DNA of 64,000 bases from Phycisphaerae bacterium (lineage in GTDB: Bacteria > Planctomycetota > Phycisphaerae > Phycisphaerales > SM1A02): NCBI GenBank assembly GCA_002709295.1, contig PAQL01000026.1, positions 1 through 64,000 of the forward strand, in the 5' to 3' direction. The first letter of the stretch is position 1; each line of letters opens with the position of its first letter. The translations under genes were made by a program, and so were the position numbers. Shown here in pieces: positions 37,972 to 47,289 of this stretch. The notes under the pieces are model-generated. The model made no database searches and was not told the origin of the DNA. It worked only from the letters and a program-made list of their open reading frames with translations.

Positions 37972-39233
37972 GCGACGACACTGAAGAGAAGGGCATCCGC
38001 ACCTCTTCGACGCTGGTCGCCGATTCCAATCGACCTGCGCGGGAACCCTTCACCGCCCGGGGTCTGCACGAGCACGCGCGCGAGCTGCACATCGGCGGCA
38101 TCCGATGGGTCAACTTCGGGTGGATCTGCGTGGTGGCGGCGTTCCTGCTCAACGTGATCGGCATCGCCGCGATCGCGACCACCGAACCGGGGTTCGCCCA
38201 GAAGCAGGCCCTGTTCCTTCCGGTCGGCATCCTCGCCGCGATCATCGTCGCGGTCCCCGACTACCGGCGCTTCCGTCGCTGGGTCCCGCTCCTCTGCCTG
38301 ATCACGATCGGTCTTCTGGTGTTCGTGCTGATTCCGATGGTTCCCGAGGTCATCGTGAGGCCGCGAAAGGGCGCGAGACGCTGGATCAACTTCGGCATCA
38401 CCGACTTCCAGCCCTCGGAGCTTGCGAAGGTGGTGTGGATGCTGGCGATGGCCTCGTGGTTCCGCTTGCGTTGGAACATCCGTTCGATCCGCGGGTTCGT
38501 TCTGCCCTTCCTGATCACCGCGATCCCGGTCGTCCTGATCCTGCTGGAGCCGGATCTCGGCACGGCCCTGCTCTTCATCCCCACGCTTCTCGCCCTGCTG
38601 ATCGTCGCGGGAGCGAAGCTGTGGCACGTCGGGCTGGTGATCCTCGTCGGCGTGATCGCCATCGGCTCGGTCCTGTTCGTCCCGCAGGTCCAGGACCAGC
38701 TCAAGCCCCACCAGCAGGACCGGGTCAAGGCCCTGGTCGCCCAGATCGAGGGTGACGACCGCTATCGCCGCAACATCGGCTACCAGGGGTACAAGGCGAT
38801 GACCCTGGTGGGAGCGGGGGGACTGACCGGGGTCGGCCGGGATCAGGCCGAGACCCTGATCCGGTTCAACCACCTTCCCGAAGAGCACAACGACATGATC
38901 TTCGCGGTCATCACCTGTCGCTGGGGTCTGCTGGGCGGCCTCGCCACCTGGGGGCTCTTCGGCATCCTCGCGGTCGGTGGATATCTGACCAGCGCCTCGG
39001 CCCGGGACGTCTTCGGCCGGCTCCTCGCCTCCGGTCTGGTCACCATGCTGCTCGTCCAGATGGTGATCAACACCGGGATGACGGTGGGGATCCTCCCGAT
39101 CACGGGCATGACCCTTCCCTTCGTCAGTGCCGGTGGATCCAGCCTCGTGACCGCCTGGATGACCGTGGGCCTCGTGCTCAACGTCGGATTGAGGCGTCCT
39201 CGTCGCATGGAGCGATGGGAGGTCACGAGCTGA
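37968..39233 (+). CDS. rodA: RodA/FtsW-type lipid II polymerase
   Basis: 421 residues with about ten transmembrane helices. KGARRWINFGITDFQPSELAKV, LLEPDLGTALLF, FNHLPEEHNDMIFAVI and LPITGMTLPFVSAGGSS are SEDS family motifs. It polymerises glycan strands with the class B PBP just upstream. The start is GTG at 37968, overlapping the mrdA stop (GTGA). The N-terminal 40 residues before the first helix are longer than usual and polar. Confidence 0.95.
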   Translation: MSDDTEEKGIRTSSTLVADSNRPAREPFTARGLHEHARELHIGGIRWVNFGWICVVAAFLLNVIGIAAIATTEPGFAQKQALFLPVGILAAIIVAVPDYRRFRRWVPLLCLITIGLLVFVLIPMVPEVIVRPRKGARRWINFGITDFQPSELAKVVWMLAMASWFRLRWNIRSIRGFVLPFLITAIPVVLILLEPDLGTALLFIPTLLALLIVAGAKLWHVGLVILVGVIAIGSVLFVPQVQDQLKPHQQDRVKALVAQIEGDDRYRRNIGYQGYKAMTLVGAGGLTGVGRDQAETLIRFNHLPEEHNDMIFAVITCRWGLLGGLATWGLFGILAVGGYLTSASARDVFGRLLASGLVTMLLVQMVINTGMTVGILPITGMTLPFVSAGGSSLVTAWMTVGLVLNVGLRRPRRMERWEVTS

Positions 39234-39271
39234 TTCCGGCGGCGATGCCCGGCATCTGCGACGATGGACCC

Positions 39272-40000
39272 ATGAATGTCGTGCCGGAAACGTTCCTCTC
39301 CGATGCCGAGGCGCTCGGTCTCGCCTTCGATCCCGGTGATCTCGATCGCCTGAAGCGATATCTGTCGCTTCTCTACGAGGCCAACGCCCGGATGAACCTG
39401 ACCGCGATCCGCGATCCCGCGGAAGCCTGGAACCGGCACGTCCTGGACAGCCTGACCCTGGTGCCGTGGGTCCACGCCGCCCGCGAGGCGGCCGCGACGG
39501 AGGGCCGTGAAGCGAGCCTGATCGACGTGGGGTCCGGTGGGGGACTGCCGGGACTGGTCCTGGCCTGCGTCGCGCCGGAACTCTCGATCACCCTGGTCGA
39601 GGCGACCGGGAAGAAGGCCCGCTTCCTGGAGGAGACCGCCGGGACCCTCGGACTCGACCGCGTCGTGGTGCTGGCCGAACGAGCGGAGAACGTCGGCCGC
39701 GACCCCGCTCACCGTGAGGTCCACGACCTCGTGACCAGTCGTGCGGTCGGCCCGCTGAACGTGCTGGCCGAGTATCTGGTGCCGCTCGCCCGCGTGGATG
39801 GGACGATTCTCGCCACCAAGGGTTCGAAGGCGGAGGAGGAGATCGCCGAAGCCAGGCAGGCCCTCTACCACCTCCACGTCGAGGTGACCGGGGTCCATCC
39901 CACGCCCACCGGTCGAATCGTCGCGATCGCGAAGAAACGGCCGGTTCCCAGGGCGTATCCTCGTGCGGTGGGCGAACCGAAGCGCAAGCCCCTCTCCTGA
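39272..40000 (+). CDS. rsmG: 16S rRNA (guanine527-N7)-methyltransferase
   Basis: 242 residues. NARMNLTAIRDPAEAWNRHVLDSL, the SAM loop DVGSGGGLPGLVLA, VEATGKKARFLEE and SRAVGPLNVLAEYLVPL are RsmG family features. It methylates G527 of 16S rRNA. It follows rodA by 38 bp, so co-transcription is possible. The ATG at 39272 fits the family; an ATG nine codons earlier is also open. The C-terminal 20 residues are basic and extend the usual length. Confidence 0.93.
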   Translation: MNVVPETFLSDAEALGLAFDPGDLDRLKRYLSLLYEANARMNLTAIRDPAEAWNRHVLDSLTLVPWVHAAREAAATEGREASLIDVGSGGGLPGLVLACVAPELSITLVEATGKKARFLEETAGTLGLDRVVVLAERAENVGRDPAHREVHDLVTSRAVGPLNVLAEYLVPLARVDGTILATKGSKAEEEIAEARQALYHLHVEVTGVHPTPTGRIVAIAKKRPVPRAYPRAVGEPKRKPLS

Positions 40001-40019
40001 AGCCCGGAGCCCTCGCCGG

Positions 40020-42119
40020 ATGCTCCCCCCCGTCGCCAATCTCCTCGCTCTGGACGGACCGATCGCCCGTCGGCTCGAGGGTTTCGAGCCTCGACCGCAG
40101 CAGATCGAGATGGCGACCGCGGTGGAGTCCGCCCTTCGCACCGGCGAGCGTCTCTTCGTCGAGGGCGGCACCGGCACCGGCAAGAGCTTCGCGTATCTGC
40201 TACCCGCGATCGCCCGACTGCTCGAGCGTCGGGAGGAGAAGATCGTCATCTGCACCAACACCATCAGCCTGCAGGAGCAGCTGATGGACAAGGACCTGCC
40301 GCTGCTCCGCGCGGTGGTCCCCGACGAGTTCACCGCGGTCCTGGTGAAGGGGAGAGCCAACTACCTCTCGAAGCGTCGCCTGCGACTCGCGGTCGAACGG
40401 GAGACGCGACTGCTCGCCGACGAACACGAGCGTCACTCCCTGCAGCAGATCGAGAGGTGGGCCGCCTCCACCGACGACGGGACCCTCGCCACCCTTCCAC
40501 AGCTCAAGCGCCCCGGGGTCTGGGACCACGTGCAGAGCGAGAGCGGAAACTGCCTTGGCCGGCGCTGTCCCACCCACGACGAGTGCTTCTACCAGTCGGC
40601 CCGCCGCCGGATGGAGAACGCCGATCTCCTGGTGTGCAACCACGCGCTCTTCTTCAGTGATCTCGCCCTCCGCATGAGAGGGGCGGGATTCCTGCCCGCG
40701 TATCGGCACGTGATCCTTGACGAGGCGCACACCGTCGAGGACGTCGCCGCGGAGCATTTCGGGCTCCGGGTCTCCGAAGGCCGGGTGCGTCACCTGCTCC
40801 GGATGCTTCTCTCGGAACGGACCAACCGGGGCGTCCTCGCATCGCTGGCGACCACCGCCGACGGTGATCCGGCGCTTCAGGACGCCCTGTCCGCAAGGCA
40901 GCGGGCGGAGAGTGCGGCGCACGCCTTCTTCGACGACCTTCACGCCTGGCGGGCCCTCGATGCGAACTCGTCGGGTCGCATGAAGGAACCCGGATCGGTC
41001 GACAATCCGCTGACCCCCGCGATGAAGGAGCTCGCCGCGAGTCTCAAGCTCCTGCGGGCGAGGGCGACCGAGGAGACCGAGGAGATGGAGCTCGGATCGC
41101 TCGCATCCCGGGCCACCGAGATCGGGGAAGCGGCCACGATGCTCATGAACCAGGTGATCGAGGGGTGCGTCTACTGGGTCGATGCGGCTCCCTCCCGCCG
41201 CGGGCGTCGGGATCGAGGTTCGGTGAGCGTGGCCTGTGCCGCGGTCGATGTCGGTCCGATCCTCCGCGAGCACCTGTTCGGTCGCGAGGGCGCCGTGATC
41301 TGCACCAGTGCGACGCTCGCCACCGGCCCCGACGACTTCTCGCTGGTCACCAGCCGGCTGGGGGCGGAGGATCCCGTGACCCTCCAGGTCGGCTCGCCGT
41401 TCGACTTCGTTCGTCAGATGCGGGTGCTGGTCGATCCCCACATGCCCGATCCCCGCGACGACGGGTATCAGGATCGTCTGGCCGATCGGATCGTGGAGCA
41501 GGTCCGGGCCACCGATGGAGGCGCCTTCGTGCTCTTCACCAGCAACGCCGCGATGTCCGCGGCGGCGGAGCGCTGTCGGGCCCGGTTGGAATCCGACGGG
41601 CACCAGGTGCTGGTGCAGAACGAGACCGGGCCGAGGTCGCTGGTGCTGCAGCGTTTCCGGGACGACGACCGGGCGGTGCTCTTCGGCGTCACGAGCTTCT
41701 GGCAGGGGGTCGACGTGCGCGGTCAGGGACTTCGGAACGTCATCATCACCCGGCTTCCCTTCGACGTGCCGGATCGTCCGATCGTGCAGGCCCGTCACGA
41801 GATGATCGAGGAGCAGGGGGGGAGACCCTTCTTCGAGGACCAGGTGCCCCGGGCGGTGATCCGCTTCAAGCAGGGTGTCGGTCGGCTCATCCGCTCGGGA
41901 GACGACACCGGTCGAGTGGTGGTGCTCGATCCACGGATCGTGACCAAGGGCTACGGCCGCAGCTTCCAGAAGGCGCTTCCGGAAGGGGTGGAGGTCGAAC
42001 CCCTGGAGCCGCTCGCGATCGCCGTCGACGACTACGACGCCTTCGACGACTGGCATGGGCAGGATGACGACGTCTCGCCCGACCACGAGCATCCGGGTGG
42101 GTTCGACGCCCTGGATTGA
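40020..42119 (+). CDS. dinG: DinG/XPD-family helicase with Fe-S cluster
   Basis: 699 residues. Walker A GGTGTGKS (49-56), DEAH (234-237) and the final QGVGRLIRS motif are intact. Four Cys that fit an iron-sulfur domain are C178, C183, C189 and C206 (NCLGRRCPTHDECFY and LVCNH). These SF2 5'-3' helicases unwind DNA, R-loops or damaged forks. The frame is open 57 nt upstream but the family starts after the ATG at 40020. It follows rsmG by 19 bp and ends at a hairpin. Confidence 0.92.
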   Translation: MLPPVANLLALDGPIARRLEGFEPRPQQIEMATAVESALRTGERLFVEGGTGTGKSFAYLLPAIARLLERREEKIVICTNTISLQEQLMDKDLPLLRAVVPDEFTAVLVKGRANYLSKRRLRLAVERETRLLADEHERHSLQQIERWAASTDDGTLATLPQLKRPGVWDHVQSESGNCLGRRCPTHDECFYQSARRRMENADLLVCNHALFFSDLALRMRGAGFLPAYRHVILDEAHTVEDVAAEHFGLRVSEGRVRHLLRMLLSERTNRGVLASLATTADGDPALQDALSARQRAESAAHAFFDDLHAWRALDANSSGRMKEPGSVDNPLTPAMKELAASLKLLRARATEETEEMELGSLASRATEIGEAATMLMNQVIEGCVYWVDAAPSRRGRRDRGSVSVACAAVDVGPILREHLFGREGAVICTSATLATGPDDFSLVTSRLGAEDPVTLQVGSPFDFVRQMRVLVDPHMPDPRDDGYQDRLADRIVEQVRATDGGAFVLFTSNAAMSAAAERCRARLESDGHQVLVQNETGPRSLVLQRFRDDDRAVLFGVTSFWQGVDVRGQGLRNVIITRLPFDVPDRPIVQARHEMIEEQGGRPFFEDQVPRAVIRFKQGVGRLIRSGDDTGRVVVLDPRIVTKGYGRSFQKALPEGVEVEPLEPLAIAVDDYDAFDDWHGQDDDVSPDHEHPGGFDALD

Positions 42120-42134
42120 CCGACGGACCGGGTG

Positions 42135-42151
42135 CCCGACCGCCGGTCGGG
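42135..42151 (+). terminator. Hairpin after the DinG-type gene
   Basis: CCCGACC pairs with GGTCGGG around GCC, 15 nt after the stop. The 7-bp stem is compact, but a T-tract is not present. It may also lie in the promoter region of the following exported enzyme. Confidence 0.45.
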
Positions 42152-42317
42152 AGAGGGGTTCCGCCCGGCGGGGGTCTTGTAAACCAGGTTCATTCGGGGC
42201 TAATCCCGGGGTCTGGCATCTCCCGGGGCGATTATCACGAAATAACCGGGGTGGCGGCGTAAGATCGGGATCCCGGCCCCGGAAGGTGACGGACCCCCCG
42301 TCGCACCCCGGAGATTC

Positions 42318-44408
42318 ATGATGAGATCCGCCCCTCGAACCTCGCTCACCGCCCTGGCCCTCGCCGCCGCCGCCTCCATGGGAGGCGCGGCCACCGCCGA
42401 TGACGACCATTCGGTCGCCCGACGCTGGAACGAATTGATCCTCGAGTCGATCAGGAACGATCGGGCCAGGCCGGTCGTCCATGCCAGGAACCTCTTCCAC
42501 ATGTCGGCTGCGATGTGGGACGCATGGTCGACCTGGGACGACGGCGATGCCGCTCCCTGGCTGGCCGACGAGATCCCGGGCCGGGTGAAGAACGTGGAGG
42601 CCGCCCGCCGGGCGGCGATCTCGTACGCGGCCTACACCATGCTGCGATTCCGCTTCGCCGACTCGCCCGGTTTCGAGGACGTGTCCCCCGAATACGACGC
42701 TCTGATGACCGAGCTCGGCTACGACCCCTCGTACTCGTCGACGGTCGGGGACGATCCCCGGGCGATCGGCAACCGCATCGCGGCCCAGTACATCATCTTC
42801 GGTCTCTCCGACGGCTCCAACGAGATCGGCGATCACGCGAATCTCTGGTACTACCCGATCAACGAGCCGCTGCTGCCGCCGGAGTCGGGCACCCAGGAGA
42901 TCGACATCCCGGATCGCTGGCAGCCACTCGCCCTGGAATACTTCGTCGATCAGTCTGGAAACATCGAGGTGGGGGGCTATCCGGAGTTCCTCGGCCCCGA
43001 GTGGGGGAACGTCACCCCGTTCTCCCTTCGTGACGACCAGAAGGACGTTCGCATCCGCGACGGCTTCCCGTATCCGGTGTACGTCGATCCCGGCGCACCC
43101 CCGATGCTGGACGCCGCCGGCGAACAGCGTTTCCTTGAAGGGTTCGAGCAGGTCCTCCACTGGTCGGATCATCTCGACCCCTCCGACGGAGTCATGGTCG
43201 ATGCGAGCCCGAACTCGATCGGCAACGCGACCCTCCCCACCGATCCGACCGACATCGCCTGGTTCTATGACGCCCAGAACGGTGGTGACGTCGGCATCGG
43301 GTACACCACCAATCCCGTGACCGGCGAGTCCTATCCCACCCAGATGGTGCCGCGGGCGGACTACGCCCGCGTGCTGGCGGAGTTCTGGGCCGACGGTCCC
43401 GATTCCGAGACTCCTCCGGGACACTGGTTCACCATCCTCAACGACGTGATGGACCACCCGGAGTTCTCGAGGCGCATCGGAGGCACCGGGCCCGAGCTCG
43501 ACCCGCTCGAGTACGACGTGAAGGCCTACTTCGCCCTCGGGGGCTGCATGCACGACGCGGCCATCGCCGCCTGGGGCTGCAAGGGCTGGTACGACTACGT
43601 GCGACCGATCTCCGCGATCCGCTGGATGGCCGAGAACGGACAGCGGACCGACGACACCCTCGACAACTACCACCCGCACGGCCTCCAGCTCCTGCCGGGC
43701 CGGGTCGAGGTCATCACCGACGCATCGAGCGCTCCGGGAGAACGTCACGAGGCGCTGCGGGGCGAGGACGATGCCAACCTCGGTCGCATCGCGGCCTACT
43801 GCTGGCGTGGCCCCGACTACATCGAGGATCCGGAGGTCGACCTCGCCGGTTGCGGCTGGATCCTCGCCGAGGACTGGTGGCCCTACCAGCGTCCCACCTT
43901 CGTCACCCCGAACTTCGCCGGATACGTCTCCGGTCATTCGACCTTCAGTCGATCCGCGGCGGAGCTGATGACCCTGCTGACCGGTTCACCCTGGTTCCCC
44001 GGCGGTCTCGGCGAGTACGTCGCCCCGGCCGACGAGTTCCTCGTGTTCGAGGAGGGACCGAGCGTGGAGGTCAGACTCCAGTGGGTCTCGTATCGCGACG
44101 CGAGCGACCAGTGCTCGCTCAGTCGGATCTGGGGTGGCATCCACCCTCCGGCGGACGACATTCCCGGCCGGCTCATGGGACTGGTGATCGGGCCGCAGGC
44201 CTGGGACCACGCGATCGGGTACTTCGGATCCGCTCCCGACTGTCCCGCGGACCTCGACGGTGACGGCGAGGTCGATGGTCAGGATCTCGGCCAGCTCCTG
44301 CAGCAGTGGGGCTGCACCGGTCCGTGCGAGGCGGATCTCGATGGCGATCTGGACGTCGACGGTGCGGATCTCGGACTGTTCTTCGCCGACTTCGGAGGGG
44401 GCTGCTGA
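42318..44408 (+). CDS. Exported vanadium-haloperoxidase-like protein with dockerin-like tail
   Basis: 696 residues. A signal peptide covers about 1-28. The PAP2/vanadium haloperoxidase core has KGWYDYVRPISAIRW (422-436), SGHSTFS (538-544) and RIWGGIHPP (603-611), which carry the vanadate or phosphate ligands, with the apical His in GIH (H609). At 642-696 are two dockerin-like calcium repeats (DLDGDGEVDGQDLGQLL, DLDGDLDVDGADLGLF). It could oxidise halides with peroxide or act as a phosphatase; the family cannot be split on these motifs alone. GGAG lies 5 nt before the first of two ATGs. Confidence 0.85.
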   Translation: MMRSAPRTSLTALALAAAASMGGAATADDDHSVARRWNELILESIRNDRARPVVHARNLFHMSAAMWDAWSTWDDGDAAPWLADEIPGRVKNVEAARRAAISYAAYTMLRFRFADSPGFEDVSPEYDALMTELGYDPSYSSTVGDDPRAIGNRIAAQYIIFGLSDGSNEIGDHANLWYYPINEPLLPPESGTQEIDIPDRWQPLALEYFVDQSGNIEVGGYPEFLGPEWGNVTPFSLRDDQKDVRIRDGFPYPVYVDPGAPPMLDAAGEQRFLEGFEQVLHWSDHLDPSDGVMVDASPNSIGNATLPTDPTDIAWFYDAQNGGDVGIGYTTNPVTGESYPTQMVPRADYARVLAEFWADGPDSETPPGHWFTILNDVMDHPEFSRRIGGTGPELDPLEYDVKAYFALGGCMHDAAIAAWGCKGWYDYVRPISAIRWMAENGQRTDDTLDNYHPHGLQLLPGRVEVITDASSAPGERHEALRGEDDANLGRIAAYCWRGPDYIEDPEVDLAGCGWILAEDWWPYQRPTFVTPNFAGYVSGHSTFSRSAAELMTLLTGSPWFPGGLGEYVAPADEFLVFEEGPSVEVRLQWVSYRDASDQCSLSRIWGGIHPPADDIPGRLMGLVIGPQAWDHAIGYFGSAPDCPADLDGDGEVDGQDLGQLLQQWGCTGPCEADLDGDLDVDGADLGLFFADFGGGC

Positions 44409-44441
44409 AGGCACCTCCTCGATCGGAACCGATCATTCGAA

Positions 44442-44478
44442 GACACGCCCCTCCAGCCTCGGGCCGGAGGGGCGTGTC
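44442..44478. terminator. Bidirectional terminator between convergent dockerin genes
   Basis: A perfect 13-bp stem (44442-44454 with 44466-44478, 11-nt loop) between the haloperoxidase-like stop and the GEVED gene stop. Either strand can use it. Confidence 0.75.
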
Positions 44479-44506
44479 GCATGTCGGGTCGTGCAGTGGC
44501 CTGATC

Positions 44507-45766
44507 TCAGGGGCACTGGCCCCAGGCCCCGATCAGGAGTCCGAGGTCGGCCGCGGTGACCTCTCCGTCACCGTCGAGGTCGGCGGCACAGTCCGCCGGA
44601 TCCCCGCAGACGCCCCAGGCCCCGATCAGGAGCCCGAGGTCGGCGGCGGTGACTTCGCCGTCGTCGTCGATGTCGCCCGGGCAGGGGGTCGGGGGGATGA
44701 TGTCGATCAGGTAGTCCTCGGTCTCTCCGTACAGCACGATGCCGCAGGGTTCCATCGGATTCTCAGCGATGTCCTGCAGCCTCAGCCGCATGCGGACCGT
44801 CCCGCCCGGGTGATCCTCGGGAACCCCGATCTGCACGAAGTAGGGGCCGACTCCCTGCACCTTTCCGAGGTACTCCATCGGTCCGGTGAATCGGTAGTCG
44901 GCGTTCCAGTCGACGTAGACGCCGAGGGCGTCGTTCGCCCACTTCGGATCGCCGTTGCCCACCTTCATGATGTACGTGCCGCCGGCCTCGAGTTCGATCG
45001 CACCGAGGGCGGAGTAGTCGGTGTAGCCGTCGGATCCGGAGGGGTTGAAGAACCCGACCTTCTCGATCTGGACGCTCTCGATGTACTCGTAGGTGAGATC
45101 GGTCGCATTCGCCTCGCAGTAGCCTTCTCCGACGTCGATCGCGCCGCCGTCGTCCTCGTACGCCCAGCGCGTGATCACCAGGTTGTTGGCTTCGGGGTCG
45201 TGCTCGAGTTCGATCCACCCGTTGACGGTGTCCTTCGGACCGCCGGCCGGGTCCATGGCGCGGAAGCCCACGTGGAACACGGTCTGATCCCAGACACAGT
45301 TGGATCGGGTGCCCGACTCGCCGCCGTCACCGCAGTAGTACCACCATCGCCAGTCGTTGCGGCAACCGTCCACCCGGGAGTAGACGTTGGATGGGGAGGA
45401 GACCATGGCACCCGGTTCGAGGAAGCTCGCTCCGATGACCGGAGCGTCGGCGTTCCAGGGGCGGCTTGCCACCACGCCCTCGTAGGTCCACCCGTAGTAG
45501 TCGGCGGAACCGCCGTACTGCTTGCAGCCGTAGCTCGTCCAGGAGCAGCAGGGATTGCCGTTGTTGCCCCACGAGTCCATCTCCAGATCGAGCGACAGAT
45601 AGATGTCGAACTCGAGATCCTCGAGCTGGAGGTTGGTGACTCCGCCGACTTCGATCGGCGGGCCAGAGTAGACCTTGATGTCGGCGGTCACCTGCGGAGC
45701 GATGGCACCGGCGGCGACGGCGGAATAGAGGTGAATTCGGTTGGTTCGGTCCGAGGCCTGGCGCAT
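44507..45766 (-). CDS. Exported GEVED-domain protein with dockerin-like repeats
   Basis: 419 residues. A signal peptide lies at about 1-28, then an unassigned Cys/Trp-rich region (30-205). A GEVED domain follows (about 210-355: YCEANATDLTYEYIESV, VYVDWNADYRF, RMRLRLQD, GETEDYLIDI). Two near-identical dockerin-like calcium repeats end the chain, each with GEVTAADLGLLIGAWG. GEVED domains occur in exported adhesion or enzyme proteins. The function is probably cell-surface or secreted. GGAG lies 7 nt before the ATG. Confidence 0.82.
   Translation of the reverse strand: MRQASDRTNRIHLYSAVAAGAIAPQVTADIKVYSGPPIEVGGVTNLQLEDLEFDIYLSLDLEMDSWGNNGNPCCSWTSYGCKQYGGSADYYGWTYEGVVASRPWNADAPVIGASFLEPGAMVSSPSNVYSRVDGCRNDWRWWYYCGDGGESGTRSNCVWDQTVFHVGFRAMDPAGGPKDTVNGWIELEHDPEANNLVITRWAYEDDGGAIDVGEGYCEANATDLTYEYIESVQIEKVGFFNPSGSDGYTDYSALGAIELEAGGTYIMKVGNGDPKWANDALGVYVDWNADYRFTGPMEYLGKVQGVGPYFVQIGVPEDHPGGTVRMRLRLQDIAENPMEPCGIVLYGETEDYLIDIIPPTPCPGDIDDDGEVTAADLGLLIGAWGVCGDPADCAADLDGDGEVTAADLGLLIGAWGQCP
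44520..44705. repeat. 93-bp direct repeat in the GEVED gene tail
   Basis: Two copies with 93-bp period (starting near 44520 and 44613) encode the two dockerin-like repeats. High DNA identity suggests a recent internal duplication. Confidence 0.7.
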
Positions 45767-45960
45767 GGGTCGTCTCCAGCCCCGGAGTTCGTTACGACTA
45801 CTGTCCCAGCCTGGTGCCTCTGCGGCAAGGATCTTCCCTGCGAATCATCGCACGGAGGTTGAAAACAGCTCTGCCGTGATCAGGAAAGCCGATCACTCCG
45901 ATCGGCGCAGATGCAGAAGACGCTCCTAAGGTCGCGAGCCGAAGGGGCGGGTTCGTCGGT

Positions 45961-47289
45961 TCAGCTCATCGTGGCGGCGTGATGCCGATCGCAGGCGATG
46001 TTCCCGGCGACCATGGTGAGCACCGCTCGTCCGGAGACGCGGCGTCCGTCGAACGGACAGTTGCGGGCCTTCGAGGCGAACTCGCCGGCCTCGATCGTCC
46101 ATTCGCAGGTCGGGTCGATCACGGTGAGGTCGGCGGGGCCGCCGACCTCGAGGCGACCGATGCCCTCACGGTCGAGTCCGAGCAGTCGCGCCGGTTCGAT
46201 CGTCATCAACGCGATCAGCCGCGACCAGTCGATCGCGCCGCTGGCGACCAGCGCCTCGGCGTAGAGCGGGAGCGCGCATTCGACGCCGATGATGCCGAGC
46301 GGCGCCTGTTCGAACGGCTCGGCCTTCTCCGCTTCGGTGTGCGGAGCGTGATCGGTGGCGAGCACGGTGATGACGCCGTCGGCGACGCCCTGCACCAGGG
46401 CGAGGCGATCCGATTCCTCGCGAAGCGGAGGATTCATCTTCGCGTGGGTGTCGAAGCCCTCGCAGGCCTCGTCGGTCATCAGGAGATGGTGGGGGGAGAC
46501 CTCGCCGGTCGCGGGCACCCCGTCGGCCCGGGCGTGCCGGAGGATCTCGACCGATCCGCCGCTCGAAAGGTGCTGGGCGTGGTAGCGGGCGCCGATCTCG
46601 CGATCGAGTCGGAGGTCGCGCTCGAGCATCAGTTCCTCGGCGACCCGCGGCCAGCCGACGAGGCCGAGTCGGGCCGAGACCGCACCCTCGTGCATCTGGG
46701 CGCCCCGGGTGAGGGTCGGTTCCTGGCAGTGCTGCATGAACGCGGTCCCCAGCGACGCGCAGGTCTGGAGGACCCTTCTCATCATGACCGGTTCCGCGAT
46801 CCCGTCACCGTCGTCGGTGAAGGCGACCGCGCCGGCCTCCCGCATCGCGTGCATCGGGGCGAGGGCGGTGCCCTTGCGTCCCATGGTCGCGGCGGCCGCG
46901 ACGAAGACCCGGCAACGGCCCTTCTCCCTCGCCCGCATCGAGACCCAGTCGACCTGGTCGACCGAATCCAGCGCGGGTGCGGTGTTGGGCATGCAGCACA
47001 CGGTGGTGAAGCCGCCGGCGACCGAACTGGCGGTCCCGGTCTCGATGGTCTCCTTCGCGCCCTGGCCGGGCTCGCGGAGATGGACGTGCGGATCCACGAG
47101 TCCCGGGCAGACCAGAAGGCCGTCGACGTCGCGTCGTTCGGTGCTGCGGTCGTCGAGCGTGCCGGGAGTGGTCTCGATCGCGACGACTCGGCCATCCTCC
47201 ACCAGGACGTCGGCGGTGGTGTCGAGTCCGCTCGCGGGATCCAGCACACGGCCGCCGGTCAGCAGAAGGGAGGAGGTGGGGTCGCTCAT
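45961..47289 (-). CDS. pyrC: Dihydroorotase, class I
   Basis: 442 residues. The N-terminal metal motif is DPHVHLREPG (H68, H70), with FTDDGDG, QHCQEP, HAQHLSSGGSVE and the late LATDHAPH. This is the class I, PyrC/Aquifex type rather than the short E. coli type. It closes carbamoyl-aspartate to dihydroorotate in pyrimidine synthesis. The start at 47289 overlaps the DUF4920 stop (ATGA). No pyrB is visible; the next genes are lipoproteins, an unusual neighbourhood. Confidence 0.95.
   Translation of the reverse strand: MSDPTSSLLLTGGRVLDPASGLDTTADVLVEDGRVVAIETTPGTLDDRSTERRDVDGLLVCPGLVDPHVHLREPGQGAKETIETGTASSVAGGFTTVCCMPNTAPALDSVDQVDWVSMRAREKGRCRVFVAAAATMGRKGTALAPMHAMREAGAVAFTDDGDGIAEPVMMRRVLQTCASLGTAFMQHCQEPTLTRGAQMHEGAVSARLGLVGWPRVAEELMLERDLRLDREIGARYHAQHLSSGGSVEILRHARADGVPATGEVSPHHLLMTDEACEGFDTHAKMNPPLREESDRLALVQGVADGVITVLATDHAPHTEAEKAEPFEQAPLGIIGVECALPLYAEALVASGAIDWSRLIALMTIEPARLLGLDREGIGRLEVGGPADLTVIDPTCEWTIEAGEFASKARNCPFDGRRVSGRAVLTMVAGNIACDRHHAATMS

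Noticed and set aside
40200-43937. Very long antisense open frame of about 1245 codons
   Set aside because: It lies opposite the DinG-type and haloperoxidase-like genes, which have clear motifs. Long antisense frames are expected at this base composition, and its product has no domain I recognise.
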